Positions 28,732 through 37,489 of a stretch of DNA of 64,000 nucleotides are shown here, piece after piece. How positions within the stretch are numbered: the first letter of the stretch is position 1; every line of letters begins with the position of its first letter. The stretch covers positions 8,248,038 to 8,312,037 of the forward strand of contig NZ_JACHIR010000001.1 in the NCBI RefSeq assembly GCF_014203355.1. Reading direction: 5' to 3'. The notes beneath the pieces are model-generated. The model was not told where the DNA came from. It saw nothing but the letters and a program-made list of their open reading frames with translations, and did no database searches. The position numbers were made by a program, and so were the translations under genes. The DNA is from Kutzneria kofuensis (lineage in GTDB: Bacteria > Actinomycetota > Actinomycetes > Mycobacteriales > Pseudonocardiaceae).

Positions 28732-29880
28732 GTGTTGGCGGAGATGGTGGCGGACTGGTCGGCGAGCTTCGAGGCGTTTCTGGGCCGGTTCGCCGGCAGG
28801 TTCCCCCGAGTGGAGTCGCGGCGCCGGATGCGCTGGTATGTCAAGGGATTGCTCGCCGAGATCGAGCGGAAGAACGGGTGGACGCTGGCCGAGGCCGCCG
28901 GGGATGCGGGGCCGGAAGGCATGCAGCGGTTGCTGAACTTCTACGCGTGGGACACCGATGGCTTGCGTGACGACGTGCGTGCCGCGGTTGTGGAACGCAT
29001 CGGTGACGGTGAGCAGGGGGTGCTCATCGTCGACGAGACCGGCTTTCTGAAGAAGGGTGCCCACTCCGCAGGAGTCGCACGGCAGTACTCGGGCACTGCC
29101 GGCCGGATCGAGAACTCGCAGATCGGGGTATTTCTGGCGTATGCCTCACCACGCGGTCGTGCGCTGATTGATCGGGAGTTGTATCTGCCCAAGGACTGGA
29201 CCGATGATCGTGACCGGTGCCGGGCGGCTGGCATTGATGACGAGGTGGAGTTCGCGACCAAACAGGTGCTGGCCCGCCGGATGATCGAGCGTGCGCTCGC
29301 GACGGAGGTGCCGTTCGGATGGGTGACCGCCGACGAGTTGTACGGGCAGGACACGAAGTTCCGGCTGTGGTTGGAGACCGTGGACGTCCCGCATGTGGTG
29401 GCGGTGCCCAAGTCGGCGATGGTGGTGTCGATGCACTTGGCCAAGGTCCGGGTTGCGCGGATGATTGCGGACGTCGCGGACGCAGATTGGCAGCGGCTCA
29501 GCTGCGGGGACGGAGTTCGTGGCCCTCGGGTGTCGGACTGGACGGCGGTGGAGATCCGGCCGTTGCGCCGGCGGGGTTGGGGGCACTGGCTGCTGGCTCG
29601 GCGTTCGGTCAGCGATCCGACCGACATCGCCTACTACGTGTGTTTCGGGCCTGCCGATACCAGCTTGGCGGAGCTGGTTCGTGTCGCGGGCAGCCGCTGG
29701 GCGATCGAGGAGTGTTTCCAGACGGCGAAGAACGAGACCGGTCTGGATCACTACCAGGCGCGGGGTTACCAGGCGTGGTACCGGCACGTCACGCTGTCGA
29801 TGACGGCGTTGGCGTTCCTGGTGATCACACGGCCAACCGTTGAAAAGGGGGCTCCGTTGCTGGCGATGGTCAGACCGTGA
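28732..29880 (+). CDS. IS701-family transposase, frameshifted near its C-terminus
   Basis: 382 residues from GTG 28732. DDE-type features: VLIVDETGFLKKG (first Asp), GWVTADELYGQD (second Asp), and WAIEECFQTAKNETGLDHYQ (Glu with the Y/H block). After LVITRPTVEKG the frame ends at 29880. The usual C-terminal segment continues in another frame from 29877 (VIPLSVNEVRRLWNR ... HILHWSRWRL). Adding one G to the AAAAGGGGG run at 29843-29851 restores a continuous protein. That protein would then end on a TAG at 30045-30047, provided by the flanking target sequence. A point indel is the simplest explanation; programmed slippage on the A4G5 run is a less likely alternative. Confidence 0.82.
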   Translation: MLAEMVADWSASFEAFLGRFAGRFPRVESRRRMRWYVKGLLAEIERKNGWTLAEAAGDAGPEGMQRLLNFYAWDTDGLRDDVRAAVVERIGDGEQGVLIVDETGFLKKGAHSAGVARQYSGTAGRIENSQIGVFLAYASPRGRALIDRELYLPKDWTDDRDRCRAAGIDDEVEFATKQVLARRMIERALATEVPFGWVTADELYGQDTKFRLWLETVDVPHVVAVPKSAMVVSMHLAKVRVARMIADVADADWQRLSCGDGVRGPRVSDWTAVEIRPLRRRGWGHWLLARRSVSDPTDIAYYVCFGPADTSLAELVRVAGSRWAIEECFQTAKNETGLDHYQARGYQAWYRHVTLSMTALAFLVITRPTVEKGAPLLAMVRP

Positions 29881-30020
29881 TCCCGTTGTCGGTCAACGAG
29901 GTTCGCCGGTTATGGAACCGGGTCGTGGTCCGTTCCGCCCACACCGTCGATCACATCCTGCACTGGTCACGGTGGCGGTTGGTTAGCCAGGCCCGTGCCC
30001 GAGCTAGCCACCACCGGAGA

Positions 30021-30044
30021 CAACATCACGACCTGTCGTTGTCG
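30021..30044 (-). repeat. IS right terminal inverted repeat
   Basis: The inverted partner of 28681-28704. Its outer 14 bases read ACCTGTCGTTGTCG on the plus strand. Confidence 0.8.
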
Positions 30045-30613
30045 TAGTAGTTGATGGTCGCGACACCGGCGGCGTGAATGGTGGCCGTGTCCGCCCCCAG
30101 GCCGCCGTACACCAGCACCGCCGGGAACGGCCCGGTGCCGCTGGGCAGGCTGACACTCGCCGAGAAGCTTGAGCTCTTGCCGCCGTCCGACACGTTGACC
30201 GTGATGCTTGTCCGCGTCACGGTCCCGGTCACGGCGGCCGGCTTGGCCGGCTTGGTGCCGTAGACATAGCGCTGCGCCAGCTTGCTGATCTCCTCCCGCC
30301 GGCACCGCCAGTCCGACCTCGTGGCGATCCGGCCGCCGTCGATCCGCTTGAACGGATCGGGCAGCTTCGGATTCGCGGTCGGGGAGCCGGGCAGCGACAC
30401 CGGGCAGTCGGCGCCCTCGTCCTCGACGCCCGCAGTCAGGGTGGCGTTCGCGGTCGAAGGTCCCGCTACCGCCACGGTGGCCTCGGAAACCATCAGTGTC
30501 GCCGCGCCGAGCAGACATGCCGCGGCGACCGGAGCGAACCGGCCACGTCCGGGGGAACGGATCATCGTGCTCCTCCTTGGTTGTCGCGTGCCCTGTCTTT
30601 CGAAGAAGTGCGC

Positions 30614-32008
30614 TCAGGGGATCCGGTAGGTGACGAGGGACCGGGCGGGCACGGTCGCGGTGAACGCGTCCGCGCTGAGCCCGATGGCGGCCTGAGCGGC
30701 GGTGCTGTTGCTGGCGTTGGTCAGATACGGGGTGACGGCGCCGGTCGACTTGCCGCTGACGGTGTAGGTGGCGGACACACTGCTCTGTGCGGTGTTCAGG
30801 ACCGCGATCACCGTGGAGCCGTCGCTGTTGCGGTAGGCCGAGACGGTCAGGTTGCTGTCGCCGCTGGTGGCGCCGATCCGGGTCGCCCCGGGGCGGATGA
30901 AGCGACTGAAGTTGGCAAGCGCGTAGTACCGCTTGGACGCCGTCAGGGTCGAGCCGGACAGACTGACCAGGGCGCTGTCGTGGCCGGTCGAGCTGATCCC
31001 CCACCAGTACAGGAAGGCGTTGAGGTTGGCTCGGGTCATGCCGGTCTGGATGCGCTGCGCCCAGGTGAAGCCGGCGCTCGTGCTGCCGTCGTCCCACGAG
31101 GTGTCCCAGCTGCTTCCGTTCACTCCCCACTCGGACTCCCAGACGCTGTGGCCGCCGGAGTTGATGGTGGAGCTCGGGGCGCTCGAGTAGCCGTGGCTGG
31201 TCCACAGCCCGACGTCGGCGTTGCCGACGGCGCTGACGTAGCTGGGCAGCAGGTTGAAGCCGAGAGTGTCGCAGCACGCGGCCTTGGTCGCCAGGCCCGA
31301 CGCCTTCATAGCGGCGGAGAAAGTCGGCATGAAGCTGGCGGCCTGCGACGGGCTCACGAGCATGCTGGCGTAGCTGGTCGTCAGGGAGGGCTCGTTCACG
31401 AAACCCACCGCCGATGGGGTGAGCCCGACCGACGCCCAGTACTTGGCGTGCTGCACCAGATAGTTGGCGTAGGCCTTCCGCCAGTCGCCGGAGGAGCACG
31501 ACGCACCCGAAGTGCCGCACAACGAGCCGCCGTTCGAGTCGCTGCCGTTGGTTTTCATGAACCCGGGAGCGCTCCACGCGACGTTGTAGAAGTTGGTCAC
31601 TCCGTAGGTCTTGGCCTGGCGGGCCAGCCACAGTTGCCCCTGGTCGGTGGCGTCGCTGTTGCCGTTCCAGACGTAGGTGGGGGTGGCCGAGGGGCTGCCC
31701 GGCGACTTCGGCTCGATGGAGTCGCTGCCCGAGGGGATGATGCTGCGCAGGATGCTGAACCCGGCGCCGTTGGCGGTGCCGAACAACATGTTCAGCGCCT
31801 GCTGGCGGGTCGCGCTGCTCGCGTTGCGGATGGAGTTGGCCTGGCCGAACGCTTCGGAGACGCCGAATCCGTCGATGCGCTGGAACGTGGTGCCGGGGTC
31901 GATCGCCACCGTCGTCGCGGCATTGGCGGTCAGTTGACTCGCCCCGAGACAGACGAGCGCGGTGGCCGCGACGACGACCACTCGAATGCGGCGTGCAGTT
32001 CGAGACAT
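30614..32008 (-). CDS. Secreted GH30 glucuronoxylanase/xylanase
   Basis: ATG at 32008 follows GGAGGG. The 464-residue product has a signal peptide (VVVVAATALVCLGASQLTAN, cleavage near NAA). A (beta/alpha)8 domain follows with the acid/base motif GFVNEP and the nucleophile motif VWESEWG, then the C-terminal beta domain typical of GH30. No carbohydrate-binding module is present. GH30 enzymes cut xylan, often next to glucuronic acid side chains, which suits the adjacent CE15 and GH62 genes. It looks intact: full length, both catalytic Glu present. It lies 91 bp after the GH62 remnant and 48 bp before CE15, consistent with one operon. Confidence 0.87.
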   Translation of the reverse strand: MSRTARRIRVVVVAATALVCLGASQLTANAATTVAIDPGTTFQRIDGFGVSEAFGQANSIRNASSATRQQALNMLFGTANGAGFSILRSIIPSGSDSIEPKSPGSPSATPTYVWNGNSDATDQGQLWLARQAKTYGVTNFYNVAWSAPGFMKTNGSDSNGGSLCGTSGASCSSGDWRKAYANYLVQHAKYWASVGLTPSAVGFVNEPSLTTSYASMLVSPSQAASFMPTFSAAMKASGLATKAACCDTLGFNLLPSYVSAVGNADVGLWTSHGYSSAPSSTINSGGHSVWESEWGVNGSSWDTSWDDGSTSAGFTWAQRIQTGMTRANLNAFLYWWGISSTGHDSALVSLSGSTLTASKRYYALANFSRFIRPGATRIGATSGDSNLTVSAYRNSDGSTVIAVLNTAQSSVSATYTVSGKSTGAVTPYLTNASNSTAAQAAIGLSADAFTATVPARSLVTYRIP

Positions 32009-32099
32009 ACAAGCCCTCCAGCCTCGGTAATAGACGAGTCTTCCTCATATGTCGGGCGACGGCGACCGGTCCGCGGCCGCCATCGTCCTCACGCGACTG

Positions 32100-32788
32100 T
32101 CAGCAGGTCGAGTCGGTTTGAGTGAGCATGCCCAGTCGCCATGGCAGCGTGTTGTAGGACCCGGTCGCCGACGGGACCATGCCCTGGTAGACGTACCGCA
32201 TGGCGCAGGGGTTGATGGTGGCGGTCTGGTCGTAGCCGGCGCGGATCATCTCGCCACTGCTGATGTCCTTCGTCCACGGCGTGCCGTTGAAGGTGACGTT
32301 GGCCTGGCCGGCGAACGGGTTGGTCTCGCTGGCGGTCAGCGGCGTCCAGGCGCCGTTGATGGCGGGCGAGGTGTAGGAACGGAAGTAGCGCCGCCCGTCG
32401 GAGCCGATGGCTTCCATGATCAGCAGGTACTGGTTGCTCCCCTGCACCTTGTACACGTTGTCGAGCCGGCCTTCGACCAGTCGGTGAAGTTCAGGTAGAC
32501 CATACTGTAGTTGCCCGATTTGTCCACAGTGGACGCGAACACGTGCCAGCGGCCGTTGCAGTGGACGACCGACGGGTCCTTGATCGCCACGAGGTCGTGC
32601 GCTGCGTGCGACTTCGGGCTGACGACCATGCCGGTGGAACTCCACCGGAAACTGCTGGGCAGCAATCCAGTGCCGTGGACTTCAGTCGACGCGGCGGCCT
32701 GGGTGGGAACCGCCTGGACCACTCCGGCGCCGCCGAAGAGTAGGACGAGTGCGACGGCCAGCCCCGCCCGGCGCTGAATGAATCTCAC
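32100..32788 (-). pseudogene. GH62 alpha-L-arabinofuranosidase gene with internal deletion and frameshift
   Basis: The GTG at 32788 (AGGAGGT upstream) opens a signal peptide, then the GH62 N-terminus (WSSTGMVVSPKSHAAHDLVA, IKDPSVV) up to FTDWSKAG. At about 32465 the frame changes and the sequence jumps to the GH62 C-terminal part (VYKVQGSNQYLLIMEAIGSD ... GEMIRAGYDQTATI ... LPWRLGMLTQTDSTC). Roughly 100 or more residues of the five-bladed propeller are missing between the halves. Two separate lesions, or a single out-of-frame deletion, would explain this. The enzyme cannot be functional. Confidence 0.85.
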
Positions 32789-32990
32789 GAGACCTCCTGG
32801 ATTTCACGACTGCGACGCCAGGTTGTGACCACTCACATCCTGGGCGTGGGGCGGATCGGGTATCGATGGCTCGGCAGGAGGAATGCCAATCCCGGTCAGC
32901 GTGGCAAGCGGCATCACGGGGTCACAAGCATCGGCCGTGGCATCTGCATGTTTGCCGCAGTTCGGGCTATCTTTGGGTGGCGATGTGTTG

Positions 32991-33001
32991 TGAAAGTTTC
33001 A
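32991..33001. promoter_or_regulatory. TGAAAGTTTCA palindrome, candidate xylanase operator
   Basis: A perfect palindrome about 200 bp upstream of the GH62 start. It resembles the GAAAnTTTC elements described upstream of Streptomyces xylanase genes (recalled, not searched). Confidence 0.5.
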
Positions 33002-33298
33002 GCGGCGCACATGGCTGCGGCCACGGTCGGCGTCACGGACACCAACCGGGCGAGCCGCCGTCGAAACGACCGTTGTGTCGGGGCAGGCACATCGTCGGGC
33101 CTCGCATCCTCGTCGCAGCGGCAGGACGACTAACCGTCCTCGGCGAAGCTTTCGGGCGCCGCCGATGTCGTACAAGGCCGCCAAACGGCACGATTTTGTC
33201 GACGGTGAAGAAAGTCGAACCGAAAGAGTGTTCAGTGCTTCGGACTGTAGGGGCGGCCGGGAAGTGCTGTCAACGGAGCTGGCCGGGTGAACAAAGTA

Positions 33299-33314
33299 TC
33301 GAAAAATGTTTCGA
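33299..33314. promoter_or_regulatory. TCGAAA-AATG-TTTCGA palindrome
   Basis: Perfect six-base arms with a four-base spacer. The arms match those of the 32991 site (GAAA/TTTC) with wider spacing. It lies about 510 bp upstream of the operon. Confidence 0.4.
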
Positions 33315-33714
33315 AGGAACCGAGCTTGACTCGGCTGGTCGGTGACTCCTATCGTCAAAAGTCGTTCGTCGGCGCTGGTCGGGAAAACATTTGGATGACG
33401 ATGTCTCCCGCGGAGGTGGGCTGTGTCAGTCCTTCGTATGCTCGACGCTCATCAATGCGCCGCGTCGGAAGCGTCTGGAGATGCTCACAGGACGACGGGT
33501 CGTTCTGCTCACCGCCCTGGCTCGAACTGAAGCGGACCCAATACCTTCGTCCTGTCGGGCAAGCCGGCCCGGGTCATCGATCTGTTCGGGTCCGTGCTGC
33601 GGGAACTGCCACCCACCTACGCCGTGATCGAGGAGCCGCCTTCAGTCGGCTTGCTCAGGCTCACGTCGCGATGAACCACCCGGATCAATCGGCCATGCTC
33701 GGGGGAAGACCTTG

Positions 33715-34119
33715 TCAGCGGGCGAGCCTCGCGCGGGCCTCGTCGGTAAGCGGGGTGAAGAAGTTGACCAGGTTGCCGTCGGGGTCGCGGAACAGCAGGG
33801 AGCGGTTTCCCCACGGCATCGTGGTCGGCTTCTGCACGATCTCGGCGGCGACAGCCAGGCTCGCCAGCCGTTCGTATTCCCGGTCGACGTCGTCGACGAG
33901 GAACTCGAGGATCGCGGTCCGGTTCGACTCGGGCACGGCCGCCCCGGGACTGAACAGCGCCATCGTCTCGGCGCTGCCGATTGCCAGGGTGCACGACGGG
34001 CCGACGAGTTCGGCGAACTGCTCGGCGGGCCGCCGAGCATCGAGGCCGGTGACCTGTTCGTAGAACTCGACAAGGCGGGCGACGTCGCCGGTGATGACGC
34101 GGACGGAGACAAGCTGCAC
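33715..34119 (-). CDS. VOC (glyoxalase/bleomycin-resistance fold) family protein
   Basis: The GTG start at 34119 follows AAAGGATC. The 134-residue product has the two beta-alpha-beta-beta-beta halves of the vicinal oxygen chelate fold (VSVRVITGDVARLVEFYEQV; LFRDPDGNLVNFF). Such small proteins may be metal-dependent enzymes or binding proteins. It is divergent from the WYL regulator with a 109-bp gap, a common arrangement for a regulator and its target. Confidence 0.82.
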   Translation of the reverse strand: MQLVSVRVITGDVARLVEFYEQVTGLDARRPAEQFAELVGPSCTLAIGSAETMALFSPGAAVPESNRTAILEFLVDDVDREYERLASLAVAAEIVQKPTTMPWGNRSLLFRDPDGNLVNFFTPLTDEARARLAR

Positions 34120-34228
34120 GGTGGATCCTTTCTGCGCTGGAGGACGGTTCTGACCCGTCCTCCGGGGACACCGGGCACGCTAGAGGCAATAGTGGACAGG
34201 ATCCGCCCGGTATTGGGAGGATCTTCTG

Positions 34229-35206
34229 GTGACTCGGCCGATCGCCCGTGTACTGGCCTTGCTGGAGATCCTCCAGAGTGGAGGCATCAGGACCGTCGCC
34301 GAGCTCGCCGAGCGACTCGACGTGGACGAGCGCACCGTCCGCCGTTATGTGGAACACCTACTCGACCTGGACATCCCGGTCCGTTCGGTGCGCGGACGCC
34401 ACGGCGGGTACCGCCTGTCCCCGGGCTACCGGATGCCCCCGCTGATGCTCACCGACGAGGAGGCCCTCGCTGTCCTGCTCGGTCTGGTCGCAGGCCGACG
34501 CGCTGGACTGATCAGCACCTCGGTCGCGGCCGCCGAGAGCGCGGTCGCGAAAGTCCGACGAGTGCTGCCCGAAGCCCTGGGGCGCCGGCTCGACGCGCTG
34601 CTGGAGGTCGCCGACTTCACCGCGCCCACACGACCGACACTCACGGCGGAGGCCGAGGTGCTGCTCACCGTCGCGGAGGCGGCGCGGGAACGTCGTCCGG
34701 TCGAGATCGCCTACATCGCCGGCCATGGCGGCGCCAGCGAACGCGTCGTCCACCCGTACGGGGTCGTGGCGCACTCCGGTCGGTGGTACCTGACCGGCTT
34801 CGACTCCACCAGCGGGCAAGTGCGCACGTTCCGCGTCGACCGCATCACGACCGTCGAGATGCGCGTCGGAACGTTCGACGTACCAGTCGGTTTCGACCCC
34901 GCCCAGCAGGTGCTGACCGCGATCGCCGAGGCGCCGTACCAGCACGAGGTGTCGGTGCGCATTCGATCGACGCCCGAACGGATCCGCTCCGTCTTCCCGC
35001 CGTCCGTCGCCACACTGGAGGAGATCGGGCCCGGTACTTCCTGGGTACGGGCGCGGGTGCGGGCACAGCGACTCGAATGGATACCACCGCTGCTTGCCGC
35101 GCTCGATCGACCGTTCGTCGTCGAACAACCCGACACCCTCCGCGACCTGGTGCGGGCGCTGGCCGGTCGACTGGCCAGCCACGCCGACGCACGACAGGGA
35201 GACTGA
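34229..35206 (+). CDS. WYL domain-containing HTH transcriptional regulator
   Basis: The GTG start follows GGAGGATC. 325 residues: an N-terminal HTH_11 domain (TVAELAERLDVDERTVRRYV) at residues ~20-45, a middle linker, then the WYL domain (VVHPYGVVAHSGRWYLTGFD) and the C-terminal WCX-like domain. WYL domains bind small ligands or nucleic acids. The divergent VOC gene is a plausible target. It ends at the border of a sigma-factor gene remnant on the other strand. Confidence 0.87.
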   Translation: MTRPIARVLALLEILQSGGIRTVAELAERLDVDERTVRRYVEHLLDLDIPVRSVRGRHGGYRLSPGYRMPPLMLTDEEALAVLLGLVAGRRAGLISTSVAAAESAVAKVRRVLPEALGRRLDALLEVADFTAPTRPTLTAEAEVLLTVAEAARERRPVEIAYIAGHGGASERVVHPYGVVAHSGRWYLTGFDSTSGQVRTFRVDRITTVEMRVGTFDVPVGFDPAQQVLTAIAEAPYQHEVSVRIRSTPERIRSVFPPSVATLEEIGPGTSWVRARVRAQRLEWIPPLLAALDRPFVVEQPDTLRDLVRALAGRLASHADARQGD

Positions 35207-35335
35207 TCGCGTCCTCGGCGTCGGCCACTGTCCCCAGCAGGCGGTAGGCCCGAAGACCGCCGGCCGATGCGTCTCCCACTCGGCGTTGAGCGCGTCCTCC
35301 CGCTCGGGCGACCGAGGCACATGCCCGTCACTCAT
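35207..35335 (-). pseudogene. Fragment of an ECF sigma factor (SigJ-like) gene, 5' end only
   Basis: An ATG at 35335 with a GAGAGGA site upstream encodes SPEREDALNAEWETHRPAVF. After a frame change near 35250 comes RAYRLLGTVADAEDAI, the start of sigma region 2 in SigJ-type ECF factors. The frame then ends at the WYL gene and the rest of the sigma gene is absent. The indel plus truncation show that this is a relic. Confidence 0.65.
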
Positions 35336-35988
35336 GCGGCCGCATCCTCTCTCGAGTTCGTGGCTCCAGGATGGGGCGGGTTCGGTGGCCGACCCCTCAG
35401 GCTGTCGGACGTGAGTTCGCCGACGCCTGGAAACATCGCCCGCGCGCGACGAACGGCTACCTGTGGTGGGCAACTGCCCCTGCTGATCGTGGACGGCCCA
35501 GGACATCGGTGAGGTTGGCCAGGCCCGGTCAGCGTGGCCAACCGCACACCGCACCAGCCGTACGGACACTCACGCTGGAGGCCGCGTGGACTCGACCGCC
35601 TGCCGGCTGTTCAACCCCGAACTGGCGTCCCCGGAGACCGGCGCAGCAGAATCCGGCACGTGGCCGACCCGCTGGGGCTGGCCGATGTGGAGCCGGCGGC
35701 AGGGGAGACGTTGCCGGGCCTGATGGATCGGCTTACCGAGACCCGCCGCACGCCACATGTGCGGGGGTCCAGTGAGGACGAGGCGTTGGACGACGAGTTT
35801 GTGGCAAGGCTGGCCGAAGTCGCACGCGGGGACGTCATCTACCTCACCCCTGCGGTCGAACCGAAGCCGGCCGTCTTCGATCGGTCACGCGGCGGTGCGA
35901 GAACGGCTTCCCGGGTCGTCGGGTCCGCAGTCGAACAGGCCGGCCTCGGCATTGCCCGGTGTGTCCTGCGCAGGGTTGGGCAGGAGTG
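35336..35988. other. Region without a supported gene
   Basis: About 650 bp before the UDP-glucose dehydrogenase gene. An open frame from 35534 to 35989 could encode 151 residues and its stop overlaps the next ATG. Its product matches no family I know and it lacks a clear ribosome site. It might be a gene remnant or a leader. Confidence 0.35.
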
Positions 35989-37275
35989 ATGGCGACGATC
36001 GCGGTTGTCGGAACGGGCTACGTCGGTCTCGCGGCCGGCGCCTGCCTTGCCGAGCTTGGTCACCGGGTGTCCTGTTCCGATGTGGACGGTGACAAGGTGC
36101 GGCTCCTGCGCGCCGGCAAGGTGGACATCATCGAACCTGGTCTGGGAGAGCTGGTCCGCTCCGGCCTTGCCAACGGCCGGTTGAGGTTCCTGACCACACC
36201 GACCGTTACGGACGCCGACTTCGTCTTCCTCTGCGTGCCAACGCCGATGGCGGCGGACGGAGGCGCCGACCTGAGCGCCGTCACCTCGGTGATGCGCCAG
36301 ATCGGAGACCAGCTGCCGCCCGGCTGCGTCGTGGTGAACAAGTCGACGGTGCCGGTCGGCACCGCGACAATGTTGTCGGAGTCGCTGAACGGCCGGGTGC
36401 CCGTGGTGTCCAACCCGGAGTTCCTTCGTGAAGGCTCGGCGGTGCACGACTTCCTGCACCCGGACCGGATCGTGGTGGGCTCCGATGACCTGACCGCCGC
36501 GCGGCGGGTGGCCGAGCTGTACGCCGCGCTGCCCGCTCCCGTCCTGGTGACGAGCACCGCGAGCGCAGAGTTGATCAAGTATGCGGCCAACAGCTTCTTG
36601 GCGGTGAAACTGTCGTACGCGAATGCGATCGCCGAGCTGTGCGAGCGGCTGGGCGCTGATGTCGCCGATGTGGTCAAGGGCGTCGGCCAGGATCACCGCA
36701 TCGGGGAGTCGTTCCTTCGCGCCGGACCTGGCTGGGGTGGCTCGTGTCTGCCCAAGGACACCAGCGCGTTGCTGCGTACGGCAAGTGCCGCGGGACAACA
36801 TTTCTCCTTGCTGGAAGCGGCGATCGCCACCAACGTGCGTCAACACTCGCGGGTCGTGGCCAAGATTCGCGGAGCGCTCGGAGGTGAGCTCCGAGGAGCG
36901 CGGATCTGCCTGCTGGGCCTGGCTTTCAAGGCCGGAACGAACGACATGCGCGACTCCCCGGCGCTGGCCGTCGCCGCCACGTTGGCGGCGGAAGGGGCCG
37001 AGCTGACCGGGTACGATCCGGTCGTCACGGCGGACGTGCCCGGTCTGCGGGTCGTTGATGACCCGTACGAGGCGGTCAAGGACGCCGGTGTCATCGTGCT
37101 GCTTACCGAGTGGCCGGAATTCCGCGGTCTGGAGTGGACTGCCATCCGAGCGCTCGCGGCCGGTGATGTGGTCGTCGACGCCCGCAACCATCTCGATCCG
37201 ACCGTCGTGACCGCGGCCGGCATGCGATGGTGGGGAATCGGCTGTTCGAGGGGGGTTGACACGCGAGACACGTAG
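35989..37275 (+). CDS. UDP-glucose/nucleotide-sugar 6-dehydrogenase
   Basis: ATG at 35989 follows GGGCAGGAG. 428 residues. N-terminal NAD-binding Rossmann motif VVGTGYVGLAAGACLAELGH, then the central helix domain (SAELIKYAANSFLAVKLSYA). The catalytic Cys lies in GWGGSCLPKD and the C-terminal UDP-binding domain has GLAFKAGTNDMRDSPA. These enzymes oxidise UDP-glucose to UDP-glucuronate (or a related sugar) with two NAD. Its product could feed the glycosyltransferase-like protein in the following transcription unit. Likely the first gene of the biosynthetic region, although a 214-bp gap and a hairpin separate it from the next gene. Confidence 0.9.
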   Translation: MATIAVVGTGYVGLAAGACLAELGHRVSCSDVDGDKVRLLRAGKVDIIEPGLGELVRSGLANGRLRFLTTPTVTDADFVFLCVPTPMAADGGADLSAVTSVMRQIGDQLPPGCVVVNKSTVPVGTATMLSESLNGRVPVVSNPEFLREGSAVHDFLHPDRIVVGSDDLTAARRVAELYAALPAPVLVTSTASAELIKYAANSFLAVKLSYANAIAELCERLGADVADVVKGVGQDHRIGESFLRAGPGWGGSCLPKDTSALLRTASAAGQHFSLLEAAIATNVRQHSRVVAKIRGALGGELRGARICLLGLAFKAGTNDMRDSPALAVAATLAAEGAELTGYDPVVTADVPGLRVVDDPYEAVKDAGVIVLLTEWPEFRGLEWTAIRALAAGDVVVDARNHLDPTVVTAAGMRWWGIGCSRGVDTRDT

Positions 37276-37337
37276 CGACTCCGCCTTCGGGAAGGCTGTT
37301 CAGGTCACCGAGGACCGGCTTGTTCGCTGTGTGTTCG

Positions 37338-37362
37338 AGGGAAGTCGAGCCTTCTCCCTTTT
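37338..37362 (+). terminator. Possible terminator or attenuator before the main operon
   Basis: AGGGAAG pairs with CTTCTCCCT (one bulge) and is followed by TTTT, 63 bp after the dehydrogenase stop codon. Confidence 0.4.
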
Positions 37363-37489
37363 CTTGCTGTGTCAGGGAAGAAGGTAGGTACGGAAAACGA
37401 GTTCGGCTCGGGGATGGGGCTGAGTCCTCGTGTCGGTATGAATTCGGACTTGTCGACGGCTCAGCCGGCGACCGCGTGCAGGGGGAGAG

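Larger units (their letters stand above)
28681..30044 (+). mobile_element. IS701-like insertion sequence, 1,364 bp
   Basis: Terminal inverted repeats begin CGACAACGACAGGT at both ends (24-bp ends, 20 identical). The host sequence on both sides carries TAGTA (28676-28680 and 30045-30049), consistent with a short target duplication. The precise length is uncertain because the target is internally repetitive. The element interrupts the CE15 gene and carries one transposase gene. Confidence 0.85.
27907..30565 (-). pseudogene. CE15 glucuronoyl esterase gene interrupted by an insertion sequence
   Basis: The 5' part (30565 down to 30045) encodes a signal peptide and the start of the esterase (FPAVLVYGGLG, GVATINYYD). 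The 3' part (28680 down to 27907) encodes the rest, including the nucleophile block VTGCSRFGKGAFVAGAFDQR and the later block GTHCSVRPEW. Joining the two across the IS gives INYYD-PYQVGKEG in one frame, about 430 residues, the normal length of the family. So only the insertion inactivates it. CE15 enzymes cleave the ester between lignin alcohols and 4-O-methylglucuronic acid on xylan. The start has AAGGAGGA upstream and lies 48 bp after the GH30 gene. Confidence 0.85.
32789..33714. other. Gene-less region upstream of the hemicellulase operon
   Basis: About 930 bp without a credible gene on either strand. It holds the two GAAA/TTTC palindromes listed separately and is the presumed promoter region of the minus-strand operon. 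Composition is lower in GC around 33180-33380. No remnant of a known family was recognised. Confidence 0.5.

Noticed and set aside
29843-29851. Programmed frameshifting at AAAAGGGGG in the transposase
   Set aside because: IS701-type elements are not known for this and no stimulatory structure was noticed; a simple one-base deletion is the better explanation.
35534-35989. 151-codon frame before the UDP-glucose dehydrogenase
   Set aside because: No family, no clear ribosome site, and similar open frames are common by chance at this GC content; kept only as an unexplained region.
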